Source: CAVSDF01 sp963726715
GTDB taxonomy: Bacteria; Bacteroidota; Rhodothermia; Rhodothermales; BA12
Length of the DNA: 64,000 nucleotides
Assembly: GCA_963726715.1 (NCBI GenBank)
Contig: CAVSDF010000001.1
Location: 62,001-126,000, forward strand
Reading direction: 5' to 3'
Made by a program: the position numbers and the translations under genes. The number at the start of each line of letters is the position of its first letter. The stretch's first letter is position 1. A model generated the notes under the pieces. It saw nothing but the letters and a program-made list of their open reading frames with translations. It was not told the DNA's origin and searched no databases. Shown piece after piece: positions 50,340 through 59,160 of the stretch.

Positions 50340-51929
50340 TCAGGCGACGGTCTCGGTGAGCGCCGGGTAGTCGGTGTAGCCGTCGGCGAAGCCGTTCGGG
50401 CCCGGCGCGTAGAACGTCGCGGGGTCGGGCGTGGCGAGATCGGCGCCCGTGGCGAAGCGCGCGACGAGGTCCGGGTTGGCGATGAACGGACGCCCGAAGC
50501 CGACGAGGTCCGCCGCGCCGCTCGCGAGCGCCGCCTCGCCGGTCTCGGCGGTGAAGCCGCCCGTGCGGATGAGCGTGCCGCCGTAGGCGCTGCGGATGGC
50601 GTCGGTGGTGGCCTCGGGGACGGCGGCGCCGCCGATGGCGCTGTGGTCGACGAGGTGCAGGTAGCCGATGCCGAGGCCGGCGAGATCGGACGCGAGGCGC
50701 GCGTAGGTCTCCGCGACGCCGTCGTAGGGCGCCATGTCGCCGTTGAGGCCGTGGGGCGAGAGGCGGATTCCGGTGCGCGCCGCGCCGATCTCCGCCGCCA
50801 CCGCGCGCGTCGCCTCGACGGCGAAGCGGACGCGGTTCTCCACCGATCCGCCGTACGCGTCGGTGCGCGTGTTCGAGGCCGGGTTGAGGAATTGCTCGAC
50901 GAGGTAGCCGTTGGCGCCGTGCACCTCGACGCCGTCGAAGCCCGCCGCGACGGCGAGGCGCGCGGCGGCGCCGAACTCGGCAATCGCCGCCTCGACCTCC
51001 GCCGTCGTCATCTCGCGCGGCGCGGGCTGCGGCTGCATCCCCTCCTGATCCGTCCACATCTGGCCCGCCGCCGCGACCGACGAGGGCGCCACGATCTCGG
51101 CGCCCTCGGGGAGGTTGTGGCGGTGCGCGACGCGCCCGGTGTGCATGAGCTGCACGACGATGTGCCCGCCGCGCGCGTGGACGGCGTCGGTGATGGGGCG
51201 CCACGCCGCCGCCTGCGCGTCGGTGAAGAGGCCGGGGATGCGGGCGTAGCCGAGGCCGTTCGGCGAGGGCGACGTGCCCTCGGTGACGATGAGGCCCGCG
51301 CCTGCGCGCTGCGTGTAGTACTCGACCATGAGCGCGTTCGGAACGTTGCCGGGGGCGCGGCTGCGCGTCATCGGCGCCATGACGACGTGGTTGGCGAGGC
51401 GCATTTCGCCGAGCGTGGCGGGGGCGAGGAGGTGAGGGAGGGTGGGCATGGGGAGGGGGTGTTGAGAGAGCGGGGGGGCGGGCGCCGGGGCGACGCGCGC
51501 GAGGAGATCGGTGAGGGCGGCGAGGTCGGCGCCGGTGAAGCCGGGGAAGTGGCGCGCGGTGGCGGCGTCCATCGGCGCGTCGAGGGCGGCGAGGAGCGCG
51601 TGGCCGCCGGGCGTGAGGTGGCAGCGCACGCACCGTCCGTCGGCGGGGCAGCGGGCGCGCGCGACGAGGCCCTTGGATTCGAGGTGCCCGAGCAGGCGCG
51701 TGATGCCGGGCTCCGGCTCGACCATCCGCTCGCCGAGCATCATCGTCGGGAGCGGCGGCTCGCCCGCCGACGCGGCGCCACGCAGGATGCGGAGGACGTT
51801 GAACTGCTGGAGCGTGAGTCCTTCGCGGTGAACGACCGCCTCCGCCGCCCGCCGCATCCGCGTCGCCGCGCGCACGAGCGCCGCCATCGCGGCCTGCTGA
51901 GATTTGGTTGACGCGTCAAGCATATCCAC
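50340..51929 (-). CDS. MarR-type regulator joined in frame to an Old Yellow Enzyme (alkene reductase)
   Basis: One open frame of 529 residues covers two domains. Residues 1-145 are a MarR winged-helix regulator (GLTLQQFNVLRILRGA, GITRLLGHLESKGLVARARC, PADGRCVRCHLTPGGHALL). From residue 161 (ATG 51449, MPTLPHLLAPATLGEMRL) it is a complete FMN-dependent Old Yellow Enzyme: APMTRSRA, GLIVTEGTSPSPNGLGY, VVQLMHTGRVAHRHN, GFDGVEVHGANGYLVEQFLN, SVENRVRF and FIANPDLV. The linker corresponds to a G-poor leader, with a seven-G run at 51472-51478. Thus either a natural fusion or two adjacent genes whose separation was lost by an indel is possible. The regulator ATG at 51923 overlaps its own operator. Confidence 0.8.
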   Translation of the reverse strand: MDMLDASTKSQQAAMAALVRAATRMRRAAEAVVHREGLTLQQFNVLRILRGAASAGEPPLPTMMLGERMVEPEPGITRLLGHLESKGLVARARCPADGRCVRCHLTPGGHALLAALDAPMDAATARHFPGFTGADLAALTDLLARVAPAPAPPLSQHPLPMPTLPHLLAPATLGEMRLANHVVMAPMTRSRAPGNVPNALMVEYYTQRAGAGLIVTEGTSPSPNGLGYARIPGLFTDAQAAAWRPITDAVHARGGHIVVQLMHTGRVAHRHNLPEGAEIVAPSSVAAAGQMWTDQEGMQPQPAPREMTTAEVEAAIAEFGAAARLAVAAGFDGVEVHGANGYLVEQFLNPASNTRTDAYGGSVENRVRFAVEATRAVAAEIGAARTGIRLSPHGLNGDMAPYDGVAETYARLASDLAGLGIGYLHLVDHSAIGGAAVPEATTDAIRSAYGGTLIRTGGFTAETGEAALASGAADLVGFGRPFIANPDLVARFATGADLATPDPATFYAPGPNGFADGYTDYPALTETVA

Positions 51930-51959
51930 AGGGTACGGACATTTGGTTGACGTGTCAAG
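51902..51959. promoter_or_regulatory. paired palindromic operators of the MarR-OYE gene
   Basis: The 19-bp sequence ATTTGGTTGACG(C/T)GTCAAG occurs twice, at 51902-51920 and 51941-51959. Its core is TTGACGCGTCAA (51908-51919, perfect palindrome) and TTGACGTGTCAA (51947-51958). The centres are 39 bp apart. One lies over the first codons, the other just upstream of the start, as expected for autoregulation by the encoded MarR domain (inference). Confidence 0.75.
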
Positions 51960-52024
51960 TAACGAAACGATGCCGATGCCCCCACCCGCTACCGCCCGCC
52001 ACCGGGCAGCCGCACCGACGCCCG

Positions 52025-52050
52025 GTAGAGACGCACCGGCGATGCGTCTC
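52025..52050. repeat. GAGACGC-family palindrome
   Basis: GAGACGCA (52028-52035) and TGCGTCTC (52043-52050), preceded by GTA; a second overlapping stem GACGCACCG/CGGTGCGTC extends to 52058. Confidence 0.65.
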
Positions 52051-52115
52051 GGTGCGTCCCCGGTGGGTCTGGAGCTGGCGATGGAGGGGCGTCTCTCCGG
52101 CGGTCGTGGTGGACG

Positions 52116-52123
52116 TATGTTGA
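52116..52123 (+). promoter_or_regulatory. -7-like element of the 52149 gene
   Basis: TATGTTGA, 25 nt before the ATG. Confidence 0.35.
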
Positions 52124-52148
52124 GCGCAGGGTTCCACCCTCTCCGCCG

Positions 52149-52442
52149 ATGAACCTGCTCGCTGCCCGCACCGACTCGCCTGTTCCGCCGCGTGTGATGC
52201 TGTGGATCTCGGGCGTCCTGGCGCTCGCCAACGTGGCGCTTCTCGTCGCCGGTGGGTGGGATGCGCGGACTGGGAGCGGGCTCGCGCTGGTGCTCGCCTT
52301 CGCGGCGCAGGCGCTCGAACGGCAGGCGGTAGCGGCGCAGCGGCCGGAGCCTGCCCGCAGGTGGCGTGCGGCGAAGATCGCCGGGCTCGTCGTGAGCGGG
52401 GCGCTGCTCTCGGCCACGTGGTACGCACTCTGGGTGTCGTGA
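52149..52442 (+). CDS. small hypothetical membrane protein
   Basis: A 97-residue protein with three likely transmembrane helices (about 14-34, 43-55 and 76-95), the middle one followed by a basic loop (RPEPARRWRAAK). I do not recognise a family. Its stop lies 2 bp before the GrpB start, so the two genes are probably transcribed together. Confidence 0.6.
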   Translation: MNLLAARTDSPVPPRVMLWISGVLALANVALLVAGGWDARTGSGLALVLAFAAQALERQAVAAQRPEPARRWRAAKIAGLVVSGALLSATWYALWVS

Positions 52443-52444
52443 GG

Positions 52445-52999
52445 ATGTCGCCCCGGTCGGATGCCCCGTCGTCCACGCGCATCGCCGAGGTCGTGCCGTA
52501 CGATCCGGGCTGGCGGCGCCGGTTCGAGGCGACGGCGGCCGTGCTGCGCGGCGTGCTCGGCGCGAACGTTCTCGCCCTCCACCACATCGGCAGCACGGCG
52601 GTGCCGGGGCTTGCCGCCAAGCCCATCGTGGACGTGCTGCCCGTCGTCGCCGATCTCGGCGCCGTCGACCGGGCCGGGGCGGCGATGGCGATGGCGGGGT
52701 TCGTGGCGCGCGGCGAGAACGGGCTGGCCGGGCGGCGCTACTTCGTCCGCGTCACCGGCGGGCGGCGCACCGACCACGTCCACGTCTTCGCCGACGGCGA
52801 CGCGGCCATCGCCCGGCACCTCGCCGTCCGCGACTTCCTGCGGGCGCATCCCGACGAGGCCGCGCGCTACGGCGCCCTCAAAACCCGACTCGCCTCCGCC
52901 GACGCATCGAGCGCCCGCTATGCCGCCGCCAAATCGCCCTTCGTGGCCGATCTCGAATGCCGCGCCCTTGCGTGGGCCGCGCGGTGTGCAGGCGTGTGA
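52445..52999 (+). CDS. GrpB family protein (nucleotidyltransferase-like)
   Basis: The 184-residue protein from ATG 52445 has the GrpB/UPF0157 signature: IAEVVPYDPGWRRRFEA, LHHIGSTAVPGLAAKPIVDV (the GS...D.D-like nucleotidyltransferase strand), RTDHVHVFADGD and FLRAHPDEAARYGALKTRLA. The family has a nucleotidyltransferase fold; some members are fused to CoaE or act as toxin-like or tRNA-related transferases, but the substrate is not known. The gene starts directly after the small membrane protein gene. Confidence 0.88.
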   Translation: MSPRSDAPSSTRIAEVVPYDPGWRRRFEATAAVLRGVLGANVLALHHIGSTAVPGLAAKPIVDVLPVVADLGAVDRAGAAMAMAGFVARGENGLAGRRYFVRVTGGRRTDHVHVFADGDAAIARHLAVRDFLRAHPDEAARYGALKTRLASADASSARYAAAKSPFVADLECRALAWAARCAGV

Positions 53000-53133
53000 G
53001 GACGAACGTTGCTCCGAATCCCGGTCGGACGCCGCCGCGCGCCGGTGCAGAACCGCACGGAGGCGCATCGTCCTCCCCGTCGAACGCCGCCGCAGAGGCC
53101 GCGTTGGGAGGCGCGTCCCTCGCCTTCCGCCCC

Positions 53134-53886
53134 ATGCCCGACGCTCCCGCCACACGCCCGCCCGCGCGCTACGACGACCTCCGGGCCGTCTTCGTCAACT
53201 GCACCCTCAAGCCGTCGTCGACCGGCGAGGCGTCGCACACCGAGCGGCTCATCGAGCGCTCGCGCGCGGCGATGCGGGCGCAGGGCGTGACCGTCGAGAC
53301 GATCCGCGCCGTCGACCACGAGATCGCGCCCGGCGTGCAGCCCGACATGACCGAGCACGGCGCCGCCCGCGACGACTGGCCCGCCCTCTTCGAGACGATC
53401 CGCGCCGCCGACATCCTGGTGCTCGCCAGCCCGATCTGGCTCGGCGAGCGCTCGTCGGTGTGCACGCGCGTCGTCGAACGGCTCTACGCGCAGTCGTCGC
53501 AGACCAACGAAAAGGGGCAGTACGTCTACTACGGCAAGGTCGGCGGCTGCCTGGTCACCGGCAACGAGGACGGCATCAAGCACGTCGCGATGGGCGTCCT
53601 CTACAGCCTCCAGCACCTCGGCTACACGATCCCGCCGCAGGCCGACGCCGGCTGGATCGGCGAGGCCGGACCCGGCCCGAGCTACGGCGACACGCCAGAG
53701 GGCGACGGCCCGCCGGTCGGTTTCGACAACGCCTTCACGAAGCGCAACACCGACTTCATGACGTGGAATCTCCTCCACGTGGCGCGGATGCTCAAGGACG
53801 CGGGCGGCATCCCCGCCTACGGCAACGTCCGCGCCGAGTGGGACGCCCGCCACGGCGAGGGGGATGACAGTGGCGATGCCTCCTGA
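53134..53886 (+). CDS. NADPH-dependent FMN reductase (flavodoxin-like fold)
   Basis: The 250-residue protein from ATG 53134 has the flavodoxin-like NAD(P)H-dependent oxidoreductase pattern: AVFVNCTLKPSSTGEASHTE (phosphate loop), AADILVLASPIWLGERSSV (flavin isoalloxazine site), GKVGGCLVTGNEDGIKHVAM and SLQHLGYTIPPQADAGWIGE. These enzymes reduce FMN, quinones or azo compounds. The longer frame from 52957 overlaps the GrpB gene and is Pro/Arg-rich, so it was excluded. Confidence 0.9.
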   Translation: MPDAPATRPPARYDDLRAVFVNCTLKPSSTGEASHTERLIERSRAAMRAQGVTVETIRAVDHEIAPGVQPDMTEHGAARDDWPALFETIRAADILVLASPIWLGERSSVCTRVVERLYAQSSQTNEKGQYVYYGKVGGCLVTGNEDGIKHVAMGVLYSLQHLGYTIPPQADAGWIGEAGPGPSYGDTPEGDGPPVGFDNAFTKRNTDFMTWNLLHVARMLKDAGGIPAYGNVRAEWDARHGEGDDSGDAS

Positions 53887-53946
53887 CGCTGCGCCAACCA
53901 CGTCCGGTTCGCCGGGGGTACGCCGCCCGCGCCATCGCCGCGATCG

Positions 53947-54117
53947 TCAAGAGGCGGCGTGAGCCCACGCCGTGGTGCCGGGCGCGAGGCCGATCATCGT
54001 GCCGAAGAGGAGTTCGAGCTTGACCTCCATGTTCAACACGGTGCGTGCCACGAGCATGAGGACACGCATGACGGCGCCGCTGACGACGCCAGCGACGAAG
54101 GCTTCTCCGGTCTTCAT
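53947..54117 (-). pseudogene. truncated small membrane protein
   Basis: From ATG 54117 the minus strand encodes 56 residues: EAFVAGVVSGAVMRVLMLVA, then NMEVKLELLFGTMIGLAPGT before a stop. This resembles the N-terminal part of a family of ~130-150 residue membrane proteins (pattern GIVxGAVMxxLMxxAR...VNLExMLGTMxGLxPG), whose C-terminal helices are missing here. I regard it as a truncated copy; it might still be expressed. Confidence 0.5.
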
Positions 54118-54636
54118 GACGAGATTGGGGATGGGGGAGAGGGAATCCGGCACTGCGAACGAGGCAGCATCACGTTCGACATCGGACTCCGAGGCCCGTC
54201 CCGGACACGGTACCACCCCAGCCGAGGCGGCTGCGGGCGAGCCGCGCTCCGAAGCTGCGGACGTCGTGGAGGCAGGCGACTCGCACGATCGAGACGCCGG
54301 CGCCGCCGGTGCCGTCGTCTCCGCTCGCCGTGGCGGCAGAGTCGCGGCGGCGATGCGGTGCCCTCCTGGCAGGGCGGTTGCGTTCTCGGCCCACGCCCTT
54401 CAAACTCGGCGCCGCGCGAGAGTAGCCTCAGCGGGGGCGATGGGGACTCTCCCGGCACTGCTGTGATGGAAAGCACAAGCGAGGCGGACAAGGTCTGACG
54501 GTTGTTGTGACGCACCTGTTCGGTGGTATCGTGGCGCGTGCGCCATCCGATCGTGACGGGCCTGTCGTGCCGGATGCGGCGCGCCGCCGACATCGCGGCG
54601 CGTCTCCACGAATCTCCCTCCTTCCGCCGACCCCCG
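54118..54636. other. 519-bp intergenic region, possibly decayed
   Basis: No convincing gene is found on either strand; the composition is less biased than in coding DNA. The right end includes the leader of the MscS gene. It may contain the lost remainder of the truncated gene at 53947, but I cannot show it. Confidence 0.4.
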
Positions 54637-56439
54637 ATGATCGCCTGCCGGTCCCTCCTCGCCGCCGCCGTCCTCGCCGTCCTCGCGGCCGCCGCTGCGC
54701 CCGCCGTGGCGCAGCGCCCGTCTGCCCGGCTCGCGCGTGCCGACAGCCTCGCCGCCGACTCCGTCCGCGCCGCCGGCCTCGCCGTCGACAGCCTCGCGCT
54801 CGACAGCACCGCGCTCGTCCGCGTCGATTCTGCCGCGCGGGCGCTCGACAGCGCCGCCGTCGCGGCCCTTGCCGACACCACCGACGCGCTTCCCGAGGCG
54901 GAGATCACCGGCACGGCCGTGCGCCTCTACGGGCGCGAGATCTTCCGCATCTACGGCGGCCTCGGCGCCCTCGATGCCGGACCGCGCGCGACGCGCATCG
55001 GCGACCGCCTCGACGCCCTCGCCCGCAGCGACGCCTTCGACCCCGATTCGCTCCACATCGTCGAGGGGGGATCACTGACCACGATTCAGTTCGGCGAGAT
55101 CATCGTGATGTCCGTCACCGACGCCGACGCGGCGGCGCAGGGCGTGACGCGGGCGCAGGCGGCGCGGTTCTACGCGGGGCACATCCGCGACGAGGTCGAC
55201 CGCGTCCGCGAGCGCTCGACGCTGCGCAGCGTGCTCATCAACAGCGGCATCGCCGTCGCACTCCTCGCGCTCCTCGTCGCGCTGCTCTGGGGCCTCGGGC
55301 GGCTGTTCCGGCGCATCAACGCGCGCTTCATCGACCTGCACCGGACGCGGTTGCCGTCGCTCACCGTGCGCGGCGTCGAGGTCGTGCGGGGCGATCAGAT
55401 CGCCCGCACCGGGCGCGGGCTGCTCGGCATCCTGCGCCTCGCGCTCTCGCTCGTGCTCGTCTACCTCTTCCTCACCACCGTCCTCGGCCTCTTCCCGTGG
55501 ACGCAGGATTGGAGCCGGACGCTGCTCGGCTACATCATCACGCCCGCGCGCGCCGTGGCACTCGGCCTCCTCGGCGGCCTGCCCGATCTCTTCGCCGTCA
55601 TCGTCGTCGTCGCGCTCGTCCGCTGGGCCATCAAGGGCTCGAACTGGCTCTTCCGGCAGGTCGAGGCGGGCGTCGTGGTGCTGCCCGGCTTCTACCCGGA
55701 GTTCGCCGACCCGACGCGCAAGATCGTGCGCGTGCTGCTCATCATCGTCGGCCTCTTCCTCGCCTACCCGTACACGCCCCTCGCCGACAATGCCGCGTTT
55801 CAGGGCCTGACGGTGCTCCTCGGCATCCTCTTTTCGATCGGATCGAGCACCGCCATCGCCAACGTCGTCGCCGGGACGGTGCTCACCTACACGCGCTCGT
55901 TCCAGCTCGGCGACCGCATCAAGGTCGGCGAGACGGTCGGCGATGTCGTCGAGAAGACGTTTCTGGTGACGCGCATCCAGACGCCGAAGAACGAGACGGT
56001 GTCGGTGCCCAACTCGGCGGTGCTCTCGGGGCAGGTGACGAACTTCTCGGCGATCGTGCGCGAGGGCGGCGGCGTGATCGCCCACACGACGATCACGATC
56101 GGCTACGACGTGCCGTGGCAGACGACCGAGCGGCTGCTGCTGGAGGCCGCGCGCCGCACCGACGGCGTCGAGGCCGATCCGGCGCCGTTCGTGCTGCAGA
56201 CGGGCCTCGGCGACTTCTCCGTCGCCTACCAGCTCAACGCCTACACGCGGCAGCCGCGGCGCCTCCCGGCGATCCTCTCGGGCCTGCACCGCCACTGCCA
56301 GGACACGTTCGCCGAGGCGGGCATCGAGATTCTCTCCCCCGTCTACGAAGCCCAGCGCGACGGCAACGCCCTCACTCCCTCCGCCCCTTGCGCCCCGCCG
56401 GTCGCGCCGCCCCCGCCGCCACCGCCGGTGGCAGGATGA
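54637..56439 (+). CDS. mechanosensitive ion channel family protein (MscS)
   Basis: The 600-residue protein has a signal peptide (ending AVAQ), a periplasmic Ala/Asp/Ser-rich region (to ~140), a helical segment, then four to five transmembrane helices and the MscS core. The pore helix and following beta domain are visible in GSSTAIANVVAGTVLTYTRSFQLGDRIKVGETVGDVVEK and TFLVTRIQTPKNETVSVPNSAVL (conserved PN). The C-terminus is Pro-rich. MscS channels release solutes during hypo-osmotic shock; the large N-terminal extension suggests additional regulation. ATG 54637 is chosen because it gives the signal peptide. Confidence 0.92.
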   Translation: MIACRSLLAAAVLAVLAAAAAPAVAQRPSARLARADSLAADSVRAAGLAVDSLALDSTALVRVDSAARALDSAAVAALADTTDALPEAEITGTAVRLYGREIFRIYGGLGALDAGPRATRIGDRLDALARSDAFDPDSLHIVEGGSLTTIQFGEIIVMSVTDADAAAQGVTRAQAARFYAGHIRDEVDRVRERSTLRSVLINSGIAVALLALLVALLWGLGRLFRRINARFIDLHRTRLPSLTVRGVEVVRGDQIARTGRGLLGILRLALSLVLVYLFLTTVLGLFPWTQDWSRTLLGYIITPARAVALGLLGGLPDLFAVIVVVALVRWAIKGSNWLFRQVEAGVVVLPGFYPEFADPTRKIVRVLLIIVGLFLAYPYTPLADNAAFQGLTVLLGILFSIGSSTAIANVVAGTVLTYTRSFQLGDRIKVGETVGDVVEKTFLVTRIQTPKNETVSVPNSAVLSGQVTNFSAIVREGGGVIAHTTITIGYDVPWQTTERLLLEAARRTDGVEADPAPFVLQTGLGDFSVAYQLNAYTRQPRRLPAILSGLHRHCQDTFAEAGIEILSPVYEAQRDGNALTPSAPCAPPVAPPPPPPPVAG

Positions 56440-56529
56440 TTGGAGACGCTACGCGGCGGCTCGCCCATGGGTCTTCGAGCGCTTCGTCGTGGAGGATCTG
56501 GCGCCGCGTGGGTCGCGCCTGCGTCCGCT

Positions 56530-56572
56530 AAAAAGCCCCGCCGCGCGTGCGGTGGTCGACGTCCGACGGGGC
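56530..56572 (-). terminator. rho-independent terminator of the hybrid kinase at 56707
   Basis: On the minus strand GCCCCG...CGGGGC (arms at 56567-56572 and 56535-56540, extended by CGACGG/CCGCCG-like pairing) is followed by TTTTT (56534-56530). It lies ~135 bp after the stop of the minus-strand kinase gene. Confidence 0.6.
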
Positions 56573-56706
56573 ATCGGTGCTCGTTCCGCCGCGCGAGAGC
56601 CCGGACACGAATGCCATCCTGACGCTGGGGTCGGAACGGACGACGCTCGGGCGCCGTGCGCGCGCCGACAGGCGGGATCGGCCCTGTGCTGCGCCTCACC
56701 TGGGAG

Positions 56707-59160
56707 TCAAGACCTCTGCGCCATCGAACCCCGCGACCGCGTGAGGGCGCTGGCAAAATCAGCAGGTTTGAACGGCTTCGAGAGGTAGTCGTCCACGCCT
56801 GCCCTCAGGCACCGCTTACGATCCCCGATGAGTGCGTCTGCGGTGACCGCAATGATGTGCGGCTGCTGGTGCTCAGGAAGGGCCACGCGCATCTCCCTCG
56901 CGGCTACGATGCCATCCATCACGGGCATCTGCACGTCCATCAGCACCACGTCGTAGGGCGTACCGGCCCCGGCCGCCGCGACCACCGCCGCGACCGCCTG
57001 CAACCCGTCGGACACCACGTTCGCCGCAAGTCCGATGTGCGCGAGCGTCGCCTGGATCAGCCTCTTGTTCGACTCCGTGTCCTCCGCCAGCAGGATCCGC
57101 ATGTTTCGGTCCACCTCCGGAGTCGCGCTCTGCCCAGGCTCCCTCGTGGGGCGTTCGAGCGCGGCGGTCTCGAGACGCGCCGTGAAATGGAATACCGACC
57201 CTTGGCCCACGACGGATTCCGCCCACGCGTGGCCTCCCACCAGCTCGGCCAGGCGTTTGACGATGGCGAGGCCGAGGCCGGTGCCGCCATACCTGCGCGT
57301 CGTCGAGGAATCGACCTGCGAGAAGGTCTTGAAGAGGCGATCCATCCGCTCCTCGGGAATGCCGATGCCGCTGTCGCGCACGCGAATGTGGAGCAAAACC
57401 TCGGCGGCGCCTTCGGCCACCGGCGCTCCCTGTACAGACACCTCGACCAATCCGCGCTCCGTAAATTTGAGCGCGTTGCCGACGTAGTTGACGAGCACCT
57501 GCCGGATGCGGTGCTCGTCGCCCACCACGAGGGCCGGGACCGTCTCGTCGACCCGCGCGCTGAGCACGAGCCCCTTCGACACGGCCTGCGGGCGGAACGT
57601 GTGGTTCACAGCCGCGACGAGCGAGCGCAGGTCGAAGGGCCTGCGCTCGATGTCGACCGCGCCGGCCTCGATCTTCGAGAGGTCGAGGATGTCGTTGATG
57701 AGCCGCAGCAGCCCCTCGCCGCCCTGGTTGATGTACGCGACGTATTCCTGCTGCTCCTCGGTCAGCGGCGTGCCGAGGAGCAGTTCGCCGAAGCCGAGCA
57801 CCGCGTTCATCGGCGTGCGGATCTCGTGGCTCATCACGGCCAGAAACTCACTCTTCGCCCGGTCGGCGTCCAGGGCCGCATCCCGCGCCGACTCCAGTTC
57901 GGCCGTCGCAGCCTTGAGCTCGGTGATGTCCTGGATTTCCGAAACGAAGTACAGGAAGGCCCCCTCGGCACTTCGCACCGCCGTGACGGAAAGCAGGATC
58001 CAGACGATGTGGCCCTGCTTGTGGAAGTACCGTTTTTCGAGCACGTAGGATGGAATCTCGCCGCTGTACACCTGTTTGACAAGGTCGAGGTCGGTCTCCA
58101 GATCGTCCGGGTGCGTGATGTCTTGGAAGGTGCACGCCAGAAGTTCTGGCTCGGTATAGCCGACGATCCGGCAAATGGCCGGATTGACTTCGAGCCATGC
58201 GCCGTCTGCCCCGATGAGCGCCTTGCCGATGGAGGCATGGTCGAAGGCGTGCCGAAAACGGGATTCCGCTGTTTGCGCCGCAGCCCGGGCCTGTTGGGTC
58301 TCCCGCGCAAGCCGCCGCCCCTCGTCGTACTGCCGGTCCAGGACGCCCGCGTACCGCCACACGAGCGTGCACACGGTGCCGGTCACGATGGCCGTCAAGA
58401 GCGCGAACCCTGCCGACATGTCGAAGAGGTCGCTGCGGGTACCGGCGAGCAGCACCCATCCCGTCACAACCGGGAGCACCAGAATCACCGGGAGCAACGA
58501 CCGGGTCATGCTACCGCCGGGGCCGTCGCTCGCCAAGCGTCCTGCCACGCCGTGCCGCGCATGCACGAGCAGGGCTGCGGAGGCGAGCAGGGCAAAGGTG
58601 AACGCCGTGTGGGGCGCCATCGCAATCCGCTGGCCGACCTGGTAAAGCACGTCGACCTTGTAGAGGTAGCCGTAGAGCGCGAGGATCGCAACGAACAGGA
58701 CGCCTGAGAGCGCGGCCTCGGCCAGCGCCGGTCGGCGGCGCAGCCGCGCCAGGCCCGTGCCGAGAAGCGCGAAGCAGACGGCGGTGTTGAGGGCCATCGC
58801 GTTGGTGCCCAGGGCGCCGCGGAAGAGCACGCGGTCGATCCCGTCGCGCACGCCGATCACGAACTGCGCCAGCACGACGAGTCCGACGAGCCCCACGAGG
58901 AGGCCGACGACGCGCGGTACCGGCGACGGGCCTCGCGTCCCGTGCTGCCGGTCGTACACGTGCAGCGAGGCTCCCGAGGCGAGGAAAAGGAGCGCCGTGA
59001 GCGGGTTCATCTGAATGACGCCGGGGAAAAACCGGGTCATCGCGTCGCTGCCGATTGCCCAGCCCACCAGAACGATGAGCGGAATCAGCAGGCCCAGCCC
59101 ATTGGCCGTGCCCCCGAGCCGCGCGAGGAGGGCGAGTCGGCGTTCAGGTGTTTGAGACAT
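56707..59160 (-). CDS. membrane hybrid histidine kinase with PAS and receiver domains
   Basis: The 817-residue protein has an N-terminal membrane sensor of seven to eight helices (residues ~15-290), a PAS domain (~315-440; FRHAFDHASIGKALIGADG, YTEPELLACTFQDITHPDDL), a dimerisation/phosphoacceptor domain with His in FLAVMSHEIRTPMN, an ATPase domain (NYVGNALKFTERG, DSGIGIPEERMDRLFKTFSQ, GGTGLGLAIVKRLAELVGG) and a C-terminal receiver with DVVLMDVQMPVMDG (phospho-Asp) and LSKPFKPADF. The sensor is membrane-bound with unknown input. It is paralogous to the kinase at 59558: the PAS-kinase cores share long identical stretches such as RLFKTFSQVDSSTTRRYGG. The two genes are divergent around a 400-bp gap. 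Confidence 0.93.
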   Translation of the reverse strand: MSQTPERRLALLARLGGTANGLGLLIPLIVLVGWAIGSDAMTRFFPGVIQMNPLTALLFLASGASLHVYDRQHGTRGPSPVPRVVGLLVGLVGLVVLAQFVIGVRDGIDRVLFRGALGTNAMALNTAVCFALLGTGLARLRRRPALAEAALSGVLFVAILALYGYLYKVDVLYQVGQRIAMAPHTAFTFALLASAALLVHARHGVAGRLASDGPGGSMTRSLLPVILVLPVVTGWVLLAGTRSDLFDMSAGFALLTAIVTGTVCTLVWRYAGVLDRQYDEGRRLARETQQARAAAQTAESRFRHAFDHASIGKALIGADGAWLEVNPAICRIVGYTEPELLACTFQDITHPDDLETDLDLVKQVYSGEIPSYVLEKRYFHKQGHIVWILLSVTAVRSAEGAFLYFVSEIQDITELKAATAELESARDAALDADRAKSEFLAVMSHEIRTPMNAVLGFGELLLGTPLTEEQQEYVAYINQGGEGLLRLINDILDLSKIEAGAVDIERRPFDLRSLVAAVNHTFRPQAVSKGLVLSARVDETVPALVVGDEHRIRQVLVNYVGNALKFTERGLVEVSVQGAPVAEGAAEVLLHIRVRDSGIGIPEERMDRLFKTFSQVDSSTTRRYGGTGLGLAIVKRLAELVGGHAWAESVVGQGSVFHFTARLETAALERPTREPGQSATPEVDRNMRILLAEDTESNKRLIQATLAHIGLAANVVSDGLQAVAAVVAAAGAGTPYDVVLMDVQMPVMDGIVAAREMRVALPEHQQPHIIAVTADALIGDRKRCLRAGVDDYLSKPFKPADFASALTRSRGSMAQRS

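Noticed and set aside
19735..52058. Recurring short peptide ETHRRCVST in several frames
   Set aside because: It is the translation of the GAGACGC palindrome, not a protein motif.
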